In this document: piece by piece, positions 1 to 12,553 of the stretch
Position numbering within the stretch: position 1 is the first letter of the stretch
How the letters are laid out: each line of letters opens with the position of its first letter
Assembly (NCBI GenBank): GCA_030141605.1
Contig: JAQGDQ010000119.1
Span: forward strand, 295,505-357,504
Source of the DNA: Tubiluchus corallicola
Taxonomy: Eukaryota > Priapulida > Priapulimorpha > Priapulimorphida > Tubiluchidae
Length of the DNA: 62,000 nucleotides
Direction of reading: 5' to 3'
The notes under the pieces: model-generated
Told to the model about the DNA's origin: nothing
Databases searched by the model: none
The model's input: only the letters and a program-made list of their open reading frames with translations
Position numbers and translations under genes: made by a program

Positions 1-1260
1 GAAACAAGTTTTACAGTAAGTTTGTAATAAAATAAATTAAATATTCGTAATGAGAGTAGGATATTAAGTTGCAAAAGCTTATATTATAGTAAGGGGCTGA
101 GGGTTTAGTTTGAGTTTAATTAATGAGCTATGGGCCTAACTGTAGCATATTCTAACTTGAACTTGACAAGCTTTCCAGGGACATTTAAAACTGCATCTGT
201 CTTCCTCGGCAGCCATGCAGCTTAGGCGTGCCTGCTGTTAAGCTTTACTCGACGTGTGAAAAATTTATTGCAGCCTGTAAACCTTTGATGAATGAAACTT
301 AAAAGTGTAGAGCACTTTGCCATCACTATTGATTGGTGCACCATCTGCATTTCAATCTAGAAAATAAAATTTCTAGTTTTTATTTGGGTAGCCCGTCCCT
401 AATAACAGAATCTAAGGCGGTCCGCAGGTGTGTGTAGTAGGTGTGACTGAGTCAGGCTGGCACTGGCACGTACCATAATGTCGCAAATTATTATTTTATT
501 GCCACTACAATTTCTGTAATTTCGTTACCGTATGAAGTTCGTTCAGCAGACATTGGTACTAAGACTGTCATTTGACGACAACAACGTATCGAATGTCACT
601 CGAAAACAAGTTTTTGTTTTGTCTTTGATGAACAAACATTACAGTAATCTATTTGTGATATTATAGTAATTTTATTCACGCATGGTACGTACGTAACTTC
701 GTGTGAAGTAGCATCGAGCTTATATACCAGATATAGCTCTTCGTTTATGTGTAACTAAAATGAGGTAATATAAACATACTTTTCTATTTCAGTTGTTTCA
801 AGATTTTGTTAACTAAGATTCTCTGGTTTCCTGCATCCTAGTTCAAAACTTTAATCGATTTTTATTGAAATTAACCAAAAAGTCAAAATAAAAATAAGCT
901 AAATGTAATTTTAGATAGAAAAATTACTGTTAAATAAAAACTGACAAAATTAGAAAATATGGAGCCTTTATTGCAGAAATTACTGGCCTATTATTTAGAA
1001 ATCTGGGCTTAAAAGACTGGTGCTGCATGGATATAGTTTTGCAGTTTCGATTACGTTGTATTTATTTGAAAGATTGATGATATCTAAGTCCTTTGCGTGA
1101 TTTGAGACTCAAAGTCATGCAAAATATTAACGGCATAATTTGTCTTTTTTGGATTCGATATTCAAAAGATTGAACATTTGTTTCCATTAGAACATCATTT
1201 TTAACTGACTAAAATAATTTATTATTACATGCGACGTTTATGATGCCGCTTAGTCATTCA

Positions 1261-2097
1261 GATTATATTATATAATTCTCTTTTTTTACCATATCTAAAT
1301 AATTCAAACATTATTTGGGGAAGCACATACTCCAGTCGATTGAAAAAAATTCTTCTGATTCAGAAGAAAATAGTGCGAGCTATAACATTTGCCGGTTATC
1401 AGGACCATACACCGCCAATATTTAAAAGACTAAACTTTCTAAACATTTACGACATTAATAAGTTCCAAACTGCCATTTTCATGTACAAATTCTCTCATAA
1501 ATTATTGCCTCCCTTATTTACTGATTATTTTTGTTTGAATGCTGAGATACATAATTACGGCACACGTTATAGGCTGCACTATCACTACATACAGTGTAAC
1601 ACTGTTAGAAAATTTTCTATTAAATACAATGGCCCTTACATATGGAATTCAATTGCTCCAGCTATTAAAAATGTCAACTCGCTTTCCATATTTAAAAAAT
1701 ATATAAATTAAACTTACTCGAAACATATAACTGATGACTCAATCATGATTTGTTGTTTTCTTTTTCAAAAACTGTATAGTAAAATAAAATTTTTAATACT
1801 TCCCACCCGTATTTATATTTATATTTGTATATATTGTAATGTTGTATCTATGTTGTATATGTAATGTTGTATATTGTAATGTTGTATATTGTAATGTTGT
1901 ATATTGTAATGTTGTAATGTTGTATATATTGCAATTTTTTTCGTAATTCTAGTGGCCTACCATAAGCTAGCTTCCTAGGTCTCTAGCGCAGTATACATGA
2001 ATTTTATCATATTTTTGTATTAACAAAACCTGATGCACATGTAATGTAATGTGATGTATATGTATATGTTTAATGCGAAATAAATCTATTAAAATCT
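1261..2097 (+). mobile_element. Non-LTR retrotransposon (LINE) 3' end
   Basis: An open frame to 1711 encodes the C-terminal part of a LINE reverse transcriptase: LYYIILFFLPYLNNSNIIWG, then LKKILLIQKKIVRAIT, FMYKFSHKLLP, YGTRYR and GPYIWNSIAPAIKN. These match the thumb and post-thumb region of Jockey/CR1-type LINEs (YPYLxYCNxVWG, LQKKAIRII, NTR, WNSLP). An AT-rich 3' region with TGTAATGTTGTATAT repeats (about 1830-1930) follows and ends in AAATAAATCTATTAAAATCTAA. The element is 5' truncated. Confidence 0.85.
1830..1930 (+). repeat. TGTATATTGTAATGT minisatellite in LINE 3' region
   Basis: Several copies of a 10-20 bp unit built from TGTAATGT and TGTATAT, probably part of the LINE tail. Confidence 0.7.
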
Positions 2098-2100
2098 AAG

Positions 2101-2545
2101 ACAGCTATAAACTAGCTCAAATACTCTAATCGTGTTCTACATGACCAAAGACCTACTAAAAAGAGTTGTTAAGATGCATAAAAATTTTCCGAATTAGGCC
2201 TGCCAATATAAATGACGCCTTTTAATCATTCATACAATTATAAACTAGCTCAACTGCTCAAGATGTTCTTCGTAATGGATAGGCCTACTAAAAAATGCTA
2301 GGGTATACGAGATATTAAGAGAATTGTATAAGAGATATATACGTATAAAAAGAAACTTTTCTGAATTAGGCATTCCAATGTAAGTGACACCTTTTAATCA
2401 TTCATAGAACTACTACAAATTAGCTCAAATACTCTAATCATGTTCTACATACTCTAATAGGCGAAGGCCTATTAAAAAAGATGTTAAGGTATACATTAAG
2501 AGAATTTTCCTAATTAGGCCTTCGAATATAAGTGATGCCTTTTGT
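2101..2545 (+). repeat. Degenerate tandem repeat, three units of about 130-170 bp
   Basis: Each unit has, in order: TATAAACTAGCTCAAATACT, a TTCTACAT/TTCTTCGT block, an AGGCCTA-TTAAAAAA block, and TTTTCCGAATTAGGC-CAATATAAGTGACGCCTTTT. Units begin near 2103, 2237 and 2416. No coding signal. Confidence 0.75.
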
Positions 2546-2873
2546 TTACAGTTCTCGCCTGGCATTAGGTTTCACCTATACATATCTTCGACATTCTTAA
2601 TTGTAAACAAAGTGTCAGGCGATAAATCAATATCACACTTTCATTCGCAACCATAGAGATGTGATTGCCTCAATGATTACTGCACGTACTTATAGCCTAC
2701 CTTTATTGCAGCTATAATTATTGTAGTCTAACCACGTGACGGCTGTTGCTATATAATATGGCTGTTGCTCTACGAGAAATCTTCGAAAGTGACAACACTT
2801 TCACGATTCAGTAAGGGGCGAATCCATGCAGCGGGAAACCGGAATGTTTCTCACGCACATTAACTAACTGTAA

Positions 2874-3110
2874 CTATTTTTGCTACATGCTTTGTTAGCA
2901 ACCTTGGCAGTAGCAATTGTCATATACTTGTGTGAGTTCAGTTTAAGAATGATGAAACCGTATGTTAACTCGCTGGGGATTAAGCCAATTATTTTGTCGA
3001 AGTTCTCTGTGCACACTGCGTTATTGATCATGTTTTGTCATTTAGTTGAGTTTAGAGTGAGAAATATCTTTGACTCGAAGCAATACATCAAAAGTCTATT
3101 GAGACAGTAG
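2874..3110 (+). CDS. Unassigned open frame with hydrophobic segments
   Basis: About 78 codons ending TAG at 3108-3110. The product has one clear hydrophobic stretch (LLATLAVAIVIYLCEF) and a second (FSVHTALLIMFCHLVEF). No initiator ATG lies at the front; the first Met falls inside. I do not recognise it. It could be a terminal exon of an unseen gene, a decayed transposon piece or chance. Confidence 0.15.
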   Translation, partial: LFLLHALLATLAVAIVIYLCEFSLRMMKPYVNSLGIKPIILSKFSVHTALLIMFCHLVEFRVRNIFDSKQYIKSLLRQ

Positions 3111-3113
3111 TGC

Positions 3114-5190
3114 GCATATATATAGCGTGTTTAGTGCAAAATCAGTTCGTCCTGAACGAAGCCAGGTGTGTGAGTAAGCTGCTCTAGCAGTAGTAGTAAA
3201 TTTATTGCCTGGTGACAGACAATTCGTAGTACAAATAATTTCAAAAACTGCAAGTTAGGCTAGTTAAAATCTAATCACTTGAAAATGTTAAAATACTCAT
3301 ACACAAAATGCATCAGACTATGTCAGTCTTAGTTGTTATATGACTGTATTGTTACTAAAACGCAAATTGTTATAACGTTTTGTTATAAAGTTCTCTATAT
3401 GCTCTTCACCCTGTACGTCTCTTCTGCAAACACAGAGGCGCTCCTCCCTGGGTAGCCTATTCGATCTCTTTCCTTTTCATGAACATTGAAACTGAATTCA
3501 CGGTTTAGGTAGACTTTATGTATCTCCAATTGAGGGTTGACTGTCCTGTAGGTCGTGTACTTAGATCCAGATGAGTTAAGGATTTTATCACATAATTTCC
3601 ATATCGGTAGGATTTTCTTGCAGTGACCTCACGTTAAAAACATACTTGGCTGCACGGCTTCGGCAAGAATCGTGGTTTGTGCAAGTCAGCATGGTCACGC
3701 ATTCTTGACCAAAAACATGCATGGTACAAAATGCACGTGCTCAACTTTTAAAGAACCGTGTAGCAGAATATTAATAAACTTGAACTTTTTTAAAACTCTG
3801 CTAGATGATTCTACGAGATGATTCCTAGGTAATCGAACATTGCGAAGTCAGTGAAGCCAATTCTTATAATGACCTTCAGACCAGTTACCCGTTGAAACGA
3901 AATGTGATTTCTAGCTGTTCAAGCAATTCGATTTCAATAAAAGTAAAAATTATGACCTTTACACACACAAAAAACAAAAATCATTTTAAGGTGAAATTAT
4001 GTAGAAAATGATTTCATTGGTTATTTATTACATTAATTATTTTCTCATTTTTATTTTAAGTTTATTTCATACATTTAAAATTACATAGCATTATATAAAA
4101 ATTTTTAAATATTCAGCTATACTATAAAATTATAAAGAAACTACTAAAATATTCACATATATGCGTGCATGCGCACCCAGACGCAAAACACAAAAAACGC
4201 ATGACAGTTCATTAAAAAATACAATACCAATAACACCCAATAAAAGTTACATATTTTAAAAAATAAAAAATGTTGATCTCACAGTGCAAAACATAGTTTC
4301 TACCCATTCGTTCATATATTGTATTATGATATAAAGAGTAAACATTCAATTCATCAATTATATCATTAGGTAGTTCTGCGACTAACATTTACATGTTGAT
4401 ACAAAACAAATGCTGCTTGCCAGCCAGGCCGGACTATGACCCCCTCAGACGGAGCCACCCTGTTGCACCCGCACCCGTCTTGGATATCTTCAGTCATGAT
4501 AACTTTTAGCGACATACACATACCTTGAAGTAAACTTATTGCAAATTCTTTACATAAACAAGAATAGCTAGCTATCTCTTATTTGTGAATAAAAATATTC
4601 TTTAAGAAACACGACTATTTTGCTATTCATTGCAAACCAAATTAGCACATATTTCAACACAACCGTAGTGAAAAACAGATTTTTCGTCAAATTTTACCAA
4701 AGCTAGAAGCCCCCCACCCCCACTCCCAGCTTGAGAGGCCCAAAGCTGCAGCCTATACTAGCCGACAGGATAATCCGGACCTGCTTACCATTACTTCTGA
4801 TACAGTCAAAAAACGCCAGCTATTTCTTATGCTAACTATTCTTCCTCCAATTAGACATGGCTTTGAAGGAGTTATGTTTACAAACGGAGTATTCCAATGC
4901 GTCTGTAAAACAAGCTGTTCTTAGATTTCGTTTTTATTCGTTTCAGGAATAAGTTGCGTGAGTAAAGTCCGCGTTTCACAACCGTTGACTTCAGAAGGCG
5001 AGCTGGGTCAAGTGCTTCAGATACCCACAACTAGAGGGTGCCGCTCACCCAGGATCGCACAATTACCCAGGTAAAGTGCAACGTATAGTTCTACAATTCT
5101 ACAATTCTACGACACAATTCTACCATCAAATTCAGAACATTTCTTTTAGCTGAAACAAACTTGAACTGAAAATTGAATTGAATTAACGTT
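3114..5190. other. No gene seen
   Basis: AT-rich non-coding sequence without recognisable genes. Short GC-richer patches near 4420-4480 and 4700-4790 have no open frame that I can support. Confidence 0.5.
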
Positions 5191-5197
5191 ACCACAT

Positions 5198-5265
5198 CGT
5201 GGAGTCGAGCCCACGACCTCACGCTAAATGTAGTTGGTTTCAGCAGTTTATCACGCCAACTGTAG
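5198..5265 (-). repeat. Possible tRNA-derived SINE fragment
   Basis: On the minus strand a TTGGCGTGATAA block resembles a pol III A box, and GTGGGCTCGACTCC resembles a B box about 45 bp later. No cloverleaf was established. Confidence 0.25.
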
Positions 5266-5993
5266 TTGGAACATGGGTATTTAGTTTGTTTGTCTGCTTA
5301 TGGGTGCGTGAGTGAGTGCGTGCGTATGCGTGATTGTGTTCGTGTGCGTGCGCGTGTGTGTGTGTCTGTGTGTCTGCTCACACAATAAAATCAAAAGCTA
5401 TGAAGCTATTATCACCAAACTTGGAATAGCTGGATAAGAGCGGGAAACTATTGATTTTGAGTTTAAAAGGTCAAAGGTTAACTTTACCAAATGAAAAAAT
5501 TCCTGTAAAATTATTAATAAAATAACCAAACTTGGCACAGGGATACCACAAATGTGGAAACCGGCTACTTTTAAGTTCAAAAAGTCAAAAATCAAAAAAT
5601 GTCCGAATTTTTTTCAACTCTTGTTATTATTGCATATTTTAATTAGTAGGTCAATTATTTTGCCTTAATTAGCCATTTTAGCTTTGAAAAAAAAACACGT
5701 AGCCTATATAAATCCGTTTGCATGAAAATAATGTGATATTTATTGTATTGAATAAGAATGCGAAACGAATCTAACATAGTTTATTCACATAACGTATTAA
5801 AGTTCTAAATGATTTTTTATTCTTATTCATATTGGACTGAATTCGACCCAGGGGGTCGAACTCCAAGATGGCATGGCGGTCCTGATATTTCGCATCATGA
5901 AGATCCATTTATAATCGTTGTGCAACCAATAATTAATTACAAATGTTAATGTTAATTAGCTAAATTAATGTCTACAAATTATTACCTTACACC

Positions 5994-6334
5994 TGTTATA
6001 GCGTGTCATCCAACTCTCATAAAGCAAAATACACAAAACTACACAGTACGGAGTTTATTAACAGCACTAATAAAAATAAGTAACAAAAATACACGTGCAC
6101 AAAAAAATAACTAACTCTACACTAGTAACAGCACTACACCTGCGTCAGAAATCCCCGGCTGTAGTGACCTCTACGCGCTTTTATACTGGCATTCCAGGTC
6201 AGCTGGCTTCTCACACCACGTGTAGGCCTAAACAAGACGTCTGGACCTACAAGAAAGGGGTGAGTCGCTGCTGACGTGGAAGCAGGGCGTGTAGAGGGCC
6301 CTACAACTGACCCGACACAGGTGCCTCCGTAACA
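5994..6334 (-). mobile_element. Probable solo LTR, about 341 bp
   Basis: Read on the minus strand it starts TGTTACGGAGG and ends TATAACA, giving inverted TGTTA/TAACA termini. It holds a TATA box (AGTATAAAAGCGCG near 6180) followed by a polyadenylation signal (TTAATAAACTCCG near 6055), the order expected in an LTR. It is GC-richer than its surroundings. No adjacent internal region and no clear target-site duplication were seen. Confidence 0.6.
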
Positions 6335-7100
6335 ATATGTTTAAAGAATATTAGCAGTTAAGAAAAAAATTGTGTTGAAGGAATTCACGTATCAAGTTGT
6401 TTAGGATAGTCTATACAATACTTTGGAGCAGCGTGCGTCACGTTGATTTTTATGCATTGTTTGCTTGAAACATCTTTCAACGTTTTATTACGTTTCTTTA
6501 TGCCTTCTCGCTATATGTTCTTCTTCTTCTTCCATGGCTTCATGAAACGTTTTGCACAAATGCATAGTGCTCATATCAAAAACAGCAAGAAAGGCTCGAC
6601 TGCTCTGTGCGCTGTGCAAACAATTTGTGACATTTCTTCCTGTCAGACGTCATTTAAATGAGAATTTGACAAGAAGAGCCAGGTCGACTCCTCTCAAAAC
6701 TGAATAAAGGTTTTTACAGCCCCTACATATTTCAATTTCCTACTAGAAATGACCTTTGAGTGACCTCTGATCTCGGAGTTACACATCCTACTAGGGCGAC
6801 ATATTTAAGAGAAGCACATTGACCTCACATAATCTTTGGCAATGTTGTGTGTGTGCGTGCATGCGTGTTAGCAATTAGTTAACAATTAGCAATTAGTTAA
6901 CAAGCCCTACCTGTTGATTCATTGTTACTGTCCACTTAAATATGGTTTTCTACATACATTTTAAAATGGCTTTCGGTGATTGTTAACCTCCCACAATCGA
7001 ATCACCTCATTATTCTGATGTTTGGTTGATGTACTTCACTCACGCTTTTCACATAAAGGTCTTATTCTTGAATTTTCCTGTCAGCTGTGGAGGATGCTTC
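6335..7100. other. No gene seen
   Basis: AT-rich sequence. The open frame at 6443-6661 contains a poly-Phe run and nothing recognisable. Short duplications of CAATTAGTTAAC occur near 6880. Confidence 0.45.
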
Positions 7101-7107
7101 ATGAACT

Positions 7108-7430
7108 TAGCAATGTAATGCAATCCAAACACTACTATGTTTACTCAGCTATTTTAGGATGTTTTGTAAGTTTAACAGGGCAATACAATGCAAAACGCAC
7201 TACGCTGTTTAACAGTTGTCCTAGATGCACTATAAGCTTAGCAGTGCAGTACAATGCAAAGTACATTACATTGTTATCAGCTGCCCTAGTTGCTTAGCAG
7301 TGCTGTACGTTGCAATTCATTGTTTATCAGCTGTTCTAGATGCACTGTAAGCTTAGCAGTGCAGTGCAACGCAAAGCACATTACATTGTTTATTAGCTGA
7401 CCTAGATGCACTGTGAGCTTAGCAGCTATT
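7108..7430 (+). repeat. Degenerate tandem repeat, period about 57-67 bp, five copies
   Basis: Repeats of TTAGCAGTGCAGTACAATGC, then CAAAGCACATTACATTGTTTA and TCAGCTGTCCTAGATGCACT. Copies start near 7108, 7170, 7238, 7296 and 7352. Open frames here follow from the repeat and are not genes. Confidence 0.75.
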
Positions 7431-8335
7431 GTACGTTCATTTCTGCCAAATCATATCCGCCAGCGCGTATTATAATGTACATTGTGAACACTGAACAAAA
7501 TAATAACCTGCCAGCATGGTTGCTAAAAGGTTTTAGTGTAGGAAATGAAAGGTTTTTATATGATATAGCGTGTTCAGCATGGTGTCACGTGATCGCTCAT
7601 CCCCTGGCGATAATCTATATAATAAAAAAGAAGCCAATCTACCGGTGACGTCTTTGTGTAGCATTTGGCGTTATTACAGGCCCCATAAATTTATTATTTC
7701 GGAGAACAGTCAAATTTTATGGCTGCTATTATGCACGAGCACTCGGCAAAACTTGGGAAGAAAAAGAATAAAGTTTTACTTGTGGAATTACTACAAGTCG
7801 TAAATCACTACTGAAAAAATCACCTCGTCTGTAATGAAATAGCAAAACTGCAGGGATAAGTACTATAATAAATTTAAGTTATTGCTCCACTTTTACTGCT
7901 CTCATAAATAAAAGGTGTCATCCGATCAAGGAATAAGAAAATTAATTATTGGCGTAGTATGAAATTGCAACGTGATTATTAAAAATTTTTGTTGCGACAG
8001 TTAGAACAATGTTGTTTACAAAGTTAAGTTTGCACTTAGTTGATATTGCATGAAATGCAGCAGGCTATGCAAATTATTTAGATATATAATATACAATTAA
8101 TATATAATATATTATGTGTTATACGTAATTTTTTGAGGAAGTGATGATTGTAATGCTACTGTTAACCGTAAAATTTTTGATTGCATTAAAAATTACATTA
8201 GGAGTACTGAACGTTTTGATGTGATCTGACCTTAGGATCCATTTTACGTTACTTTGCGGTAGATTTTAAGACAGTTATTGATATTATTCAATTGTTATAT
8301 TATTCATTGTGTCACCGTTGCTAACTTTGCATGTA
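7431..8335. other. No gene seen
   Basis: AT-rich non-coding sequence, no support for a gene. Confidence 0.5.
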
Positions 8336-8350
8336 TATGTCTTTGTTTAT

Positions 8351-8455
8351 ATGTGTATGTATGTATGTATGTATGTATGTATGTATGTATGTATGTATGT
8401 ATGTATGTATGTATGTATGTATGTATGTATGTATGTATGTATGTATGTATGTATG

Positions 8456-8494
<39 letters not shown>

Positions 8495-8586
8495 ATGTAT
8501 GTATGTATGTATGTATGTATGTATGTATGTATGTATGTATGTATGTATGTATGTATGTATGTATGTATTTATGTATGTATGTATAT
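8351..8586 (+). repeat. (GTAT)n microsatellite with (TG)n interruption
   Basis: About 235 bp of GTAT tetranucleotide, interrupted by a TG dinucleotide run at about 8455-8479. The YVCM-type open frames here are artefacts. Confidence 0.98.
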
Positions 8587-8840
8587 TATGTCTATTTGAA
8601 TTTGTTTGTGTTTATATTACTTTATCTTTCCCGCACTTCTTATTGTAGTTATATTTGCTTGGTGGAAGATTCATGTATCTGTTTTAAAAACCATCTAATT
8701 TAATCATAATAACCTTTTTAAAACTATACCGATACATACTACACGCCTATAGACGTAAATGCACTTTGTCTAAATAGCCAGATTCAGTGGACTGTAAAGT
8801 ACTCTTGCTCTCAGCGGGCTTTAAACGCTTGTGTATTCTG

Positions 8841-8935
8841 GGTTCACGGCCAAGCGGATAGGCGAGCGCGTTTTATTCCGAGTGGCGTGTGACCACCTAG
8901 TTCGATACTCGCTCCGGGTGGCATCATTCTTAAAG
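8841..8935 (+). repeat. tRNA-derived SINE or degenerate tRNA-like sequence
   Basis: GGCCAAGCGGATAGGCGAGC resembles a tRNA D-arm/A box and AGTTCGATACTC a T-arm/B box, about 50 bp apart. No acceptor stem closes, so a SINE head is more likely than a working tRNA. Confidence 0.5.
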
Positions 8936-10300
8936 CTTGACTGTAAACCTGGCAAAGGGAGGATGTATCCGAACGTGGTTGTGCCACTTCTGTTGGTTCA
9001 GTGACTCATCTTCATGCATATGCTGATAACGAACCTGGCTCCGTCTCTCCACGAACATCTCATTTAGTGTAATCCCTGCCTTTAAACGTTAAATTATTGA
9101 TTTTAGTTGTAAAGAGTTAAAAATCACGAGCACCAAATTTTAAATGGTCCTATTTGAATGAACAAATAGGCCTAAATAAATAATTAAACAAATGAATAAA
9201 AAAATATCAAATAAAATTTTGAAAATTCCCCAATCTGCAGCATTTAGTTAGTCTGCTCTGTGATGCATTTATACAGGATACATGATCTTGATGATTGACT
9301 ACTAAATAATACTAAAACACAGAGAGATGCGAGCATGAACCAAAAGCGCTATTTTTGCCTACAAAAACCGAAGTTTACAGCTTATGCCTACAAACCATCA
9401 ACAGCCATCATTATAGTCAGTTAAGTTTTATTTCCTTACTAATAACGTGATGCGACAAACGAGACAGCTGCCTTCTTTTGAACATTAGTTGAATTATTTA
9501 ATGATAACTCATTTGGGTTCATTTTAACCACGTCACTAATTGATTGATTTCGCCTTTAAAAGCAAACATTGGAGGTCTAGCCGACGCGGGCGTCATTAAT
9601 AATTGTTTGTACTTATTACCCGCGCATAACAGTTTAAATTGCAACTTATTAATTTTTCAGACATCAATTACGAGTCATGTATATTTGATTAACTAATAGC
9701 TGCGGGGCAGTGGTTAAAATACTTCGTAATAAAAGAGGCTTAAACTCGTTGTTCTAATAAAATGTAGCTACTAGAAAACTGTTTGCGTTGCATTTCAGTT
9801 TCAGCAAAGATGTAATTACTTGCAGTTAAATCAGCCTTTTATTTGCGGCTTATTTATGATGTTATTAAAAAATATAATTCAGTTTTTTTATTCCACTGTC
9901 ATTATACACGACCGACAAACTAATACGTTCCAGTAAAATTTAAAAGTTTTTTCGAGATAGTTGCATTTAAGAATATGAAAGATTGTAAAATTACTTATTA
10001 CTTAGACGTAGCTACGTAAATTTTTATATTTTAGTACAAATCAAACAGTGCACAGGCCTACTGATTTCTTCGGTTACTAACTTTCTTACACTGACGATTA
10101 ACACTTGAACGGCATAATAAAATGCCGTTTTCTTGCAGATCTTTCCATTCTGACAGAAAAAAGAACTCTTTTCTTTTTTTTCTACAATTTCTACTTGTTT
10201 TTGCCTTTCACTTAACCTATCCACTACCCACAAAAACCGGCAAACGAGGAGCTTTATTACAAAGAAATCAACGGTATAACGTGTTTCAATATCACAGAAC
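8936..10300. other. No gene seen
   Basis: AT-rich non-coding sequence; nothing recognised on either strand. Confidence 0.5.
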
Positions 10301-10307
10301 ATGATCC

Positions 10308-10674
10308 ATAATAAAGTCACCAAAAAGTCACAGGAAAAGTCACAATTAATTTATAGTTTCCGGAAAACAATCACAATTTTAGCTAGAAAAGAAAGTCAGT
10401 TAATAGGTCAAAAATATTCAAGTCTGTCACAGTTTATTTAAGTATCATAGACAATTTAAGCGATAAAATATTTTAAATTAATTGACAAAACATGACTTGT
10501 ACATATTGACAACACTATTTGTAATGGCGTTACACGCATGTGAAAATATCACGTTTTGTTCAATATTTTAAGGTTGGGGTTAGTGGTTTGGGTTAGGGTT
10601 AGTTAGGGTTATTCCTTTTTTGTGACCTTTTCCTGACTTTTTTCATGTGACTTTTTACCTTGTGACTTTATTAT
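10308..10674. mobile_element. TIR element with telomere-like core
   Basis: The left end ATAATAAAGTCAC is the exact reverse complement of the right end GTGACTTTATTAT. Both arms continue with repeated AAAGTCACAGG-type blocks. The core at 10571-10610 holds GGTTAGGGTTAGTTAGGGTTA telomere-like repeats. The arms hold no transposase. Confidence 0.65.
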
Positions 10675-10916
10675 CTGGGTTCGAGAAAGCTCGCTCTACA
10701 ACCCACTTCAATTCATTGAGCTTAGTGGATGAAAAAACCTGGACGTAGCAATTAGAAATTGTTCAAGTCATTCTAACCGGAAATTACGAGTTAACCCGCT
10801 GCTTCTTGACACTTCGGCTTCCGGTAAATGAAATGGAGTTTAACAAAATTAATCTTTTCTTATCAGTGAGCCGCGCGGATATAAAAGAACCAATACGCTG
10901 ATTTCTTACTCATAGT

Positions 10917-10979
<63 letters not shown>

Positions 10980-10986
10980 ATTATTA

Positions 10987-11050
<64 letters not shown>
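10917..11050 (+). repeat. (TTG)n(TTA)n microsatellite
   Basis: TTG run at 10917-10979 passing into a TTA run to 11050. The poly-Asn open frame on the minus strand is an artefact. Confidence 0.98.
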
Positions 11051-11170
11051 GCGATATTTTATTGTCTATGTTAGACATTCACTTTTAATTTATGTTAACT
11101 CGCAAACGCAGACAGTGAAGAACGCGAAATTTTCAGGGCAGCCGCCTGGTTATAGCTCAGATAATATTTG

Positions 11171-12173
11171 ATTATTATTATTATTATTATTATTATAATT
11201 CTAGTTTATTCAGAAAATACTACATAGTATAATGCACAACCCAGAAAGCCCTTTATGTGTAGGACAAGTCATGAAGTTTACATAAATGTTAGGAAACCAA
11301 GCTTATTTACACATCACAAAATACATACATGTTGCAATACACAAAGGTTACTATTACAATTACAATTTCAAGCACTAATTACATTTGACTAGATTTTGGT
11401 TTTTGCAGGTATAACAAGTGAACTTGGTCTTATTTCCAGATTACAATTACAATTGGTATAACTTTCAAATAGTTACTATTACAACGATAATAAGTAGACA
11501 TTACACATTTATTATAAGCTGTTATAAAAGACACATGATACTAACACGTGGTAGTGAATACACTTACTGGCACAATTAATATATTAATCATATCTTAATT
11601 AATTGCTGATCATTACTAATCTAACTAATTCTCGAACAAGTATATATTTCAAGTGTATATTTCTCCCTATTTCTGTATATATCTTGAACCTTCCAATTAC
11701 CCATAACAGTTTCTAGTTCCAGTCTTGTGACTAATCCATTAGTTAGATGTGGCTAATGGACAATCATAGATTAAATGTTCTGGGGCTTGAGATGTATGAC
11801 CACATGTACACTGCTCATTGTCAATCAGTCCTATTCGGTATTTAAATGATTTGGTACTTCTGTTAAGCAGGAGGGCGAATGCGCTGGTTTCTGTTAGCCG
11901 GTTTCTGCTGTAGTTGATGAAGGGCGACCTTGTCAAAGGGTCAAAGACACAGAAATCGGTCAGTTCTTGAGTGAACAGTTTATTCACATGAGTACACCGC
12001 ACTGGATCAGGCATAGTCGAGTAATAGACAAGGTCATGCTCACGGACTTGTGACAATTTATCCGAGGAGCAGCAAGGTTTTAGAGCAAAAGATCTCAGTG
12101 CAAAACAGAAGTGATCTAGCACAACTGTAAATAAATGATGTGCTAATGGGCGCGCTAAAACCGGAAAAAACAA
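11171..12173 (-). mobile_element. LINE 3' region on the minus strand
   Basis: A minus-strand frame at 12173-11739 ends with RNRLTETSAFALLLNRSTKS and NEQCTCGHTSQAPEHLIYDC. The CxCG...H...C pattern is typical of the C-terminal end of LINE polyproteins with RNase H-type tails. Downstream on that strand the sequence runs into TTCTGAATAAACTAGAATTA and a (TAA)n tail at 11196-11171, the usual LINE 3' end. It is 5' truncated. Confidence 0.7.
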
Positions 12174-12553
12174 GCTCTCGAGATCTTCTCTGAGTAATTA
12201 CTGTAAGCCGCAATTAGGATAAGCACTCTGCAAGTGTGTTAAGTACAGTCCAGGGATTCCTGCGCAAAAGTACCCAACTTCTCCAAATCACAGCGGAAGT
12301 AAAGCGTTGATTATCAATATCTTTATGTTACACTAGGAATTTAGTAATAAAAGAGTTCAAGCAATACTCATTCCCATAAGTGAGCACACAGAGGAGGGTC
12401 ATTTTGGTAAAAAAAGAAGGGTTGACACTAAACAAATTGCAAGAGAAGCTTTCTCAGTCAGATTCAGTTGTATGTGCCAAAGGTAGCTCATATTTGAGCA
12501 AGAGACAGACTTTATTTCAACCGCTTAACATAGCTGACTAATTTCACGAATGT

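Noticed and set aside
8278-8703. Overlapping open frames rich in Tyr-Val-Cys-Met
   Set aside because: They are translations of the GTAT microsatellite in three frames.
8841-8935. Functional tRNA gene
   Set aside because: A and B boxes are present, but no acceptor stem pairs; better explained as a SINE head.
10863-11078. Poly-Asn protein on the minus strand
   Set aside because: Translation of the TTG/TTA microsatellite.
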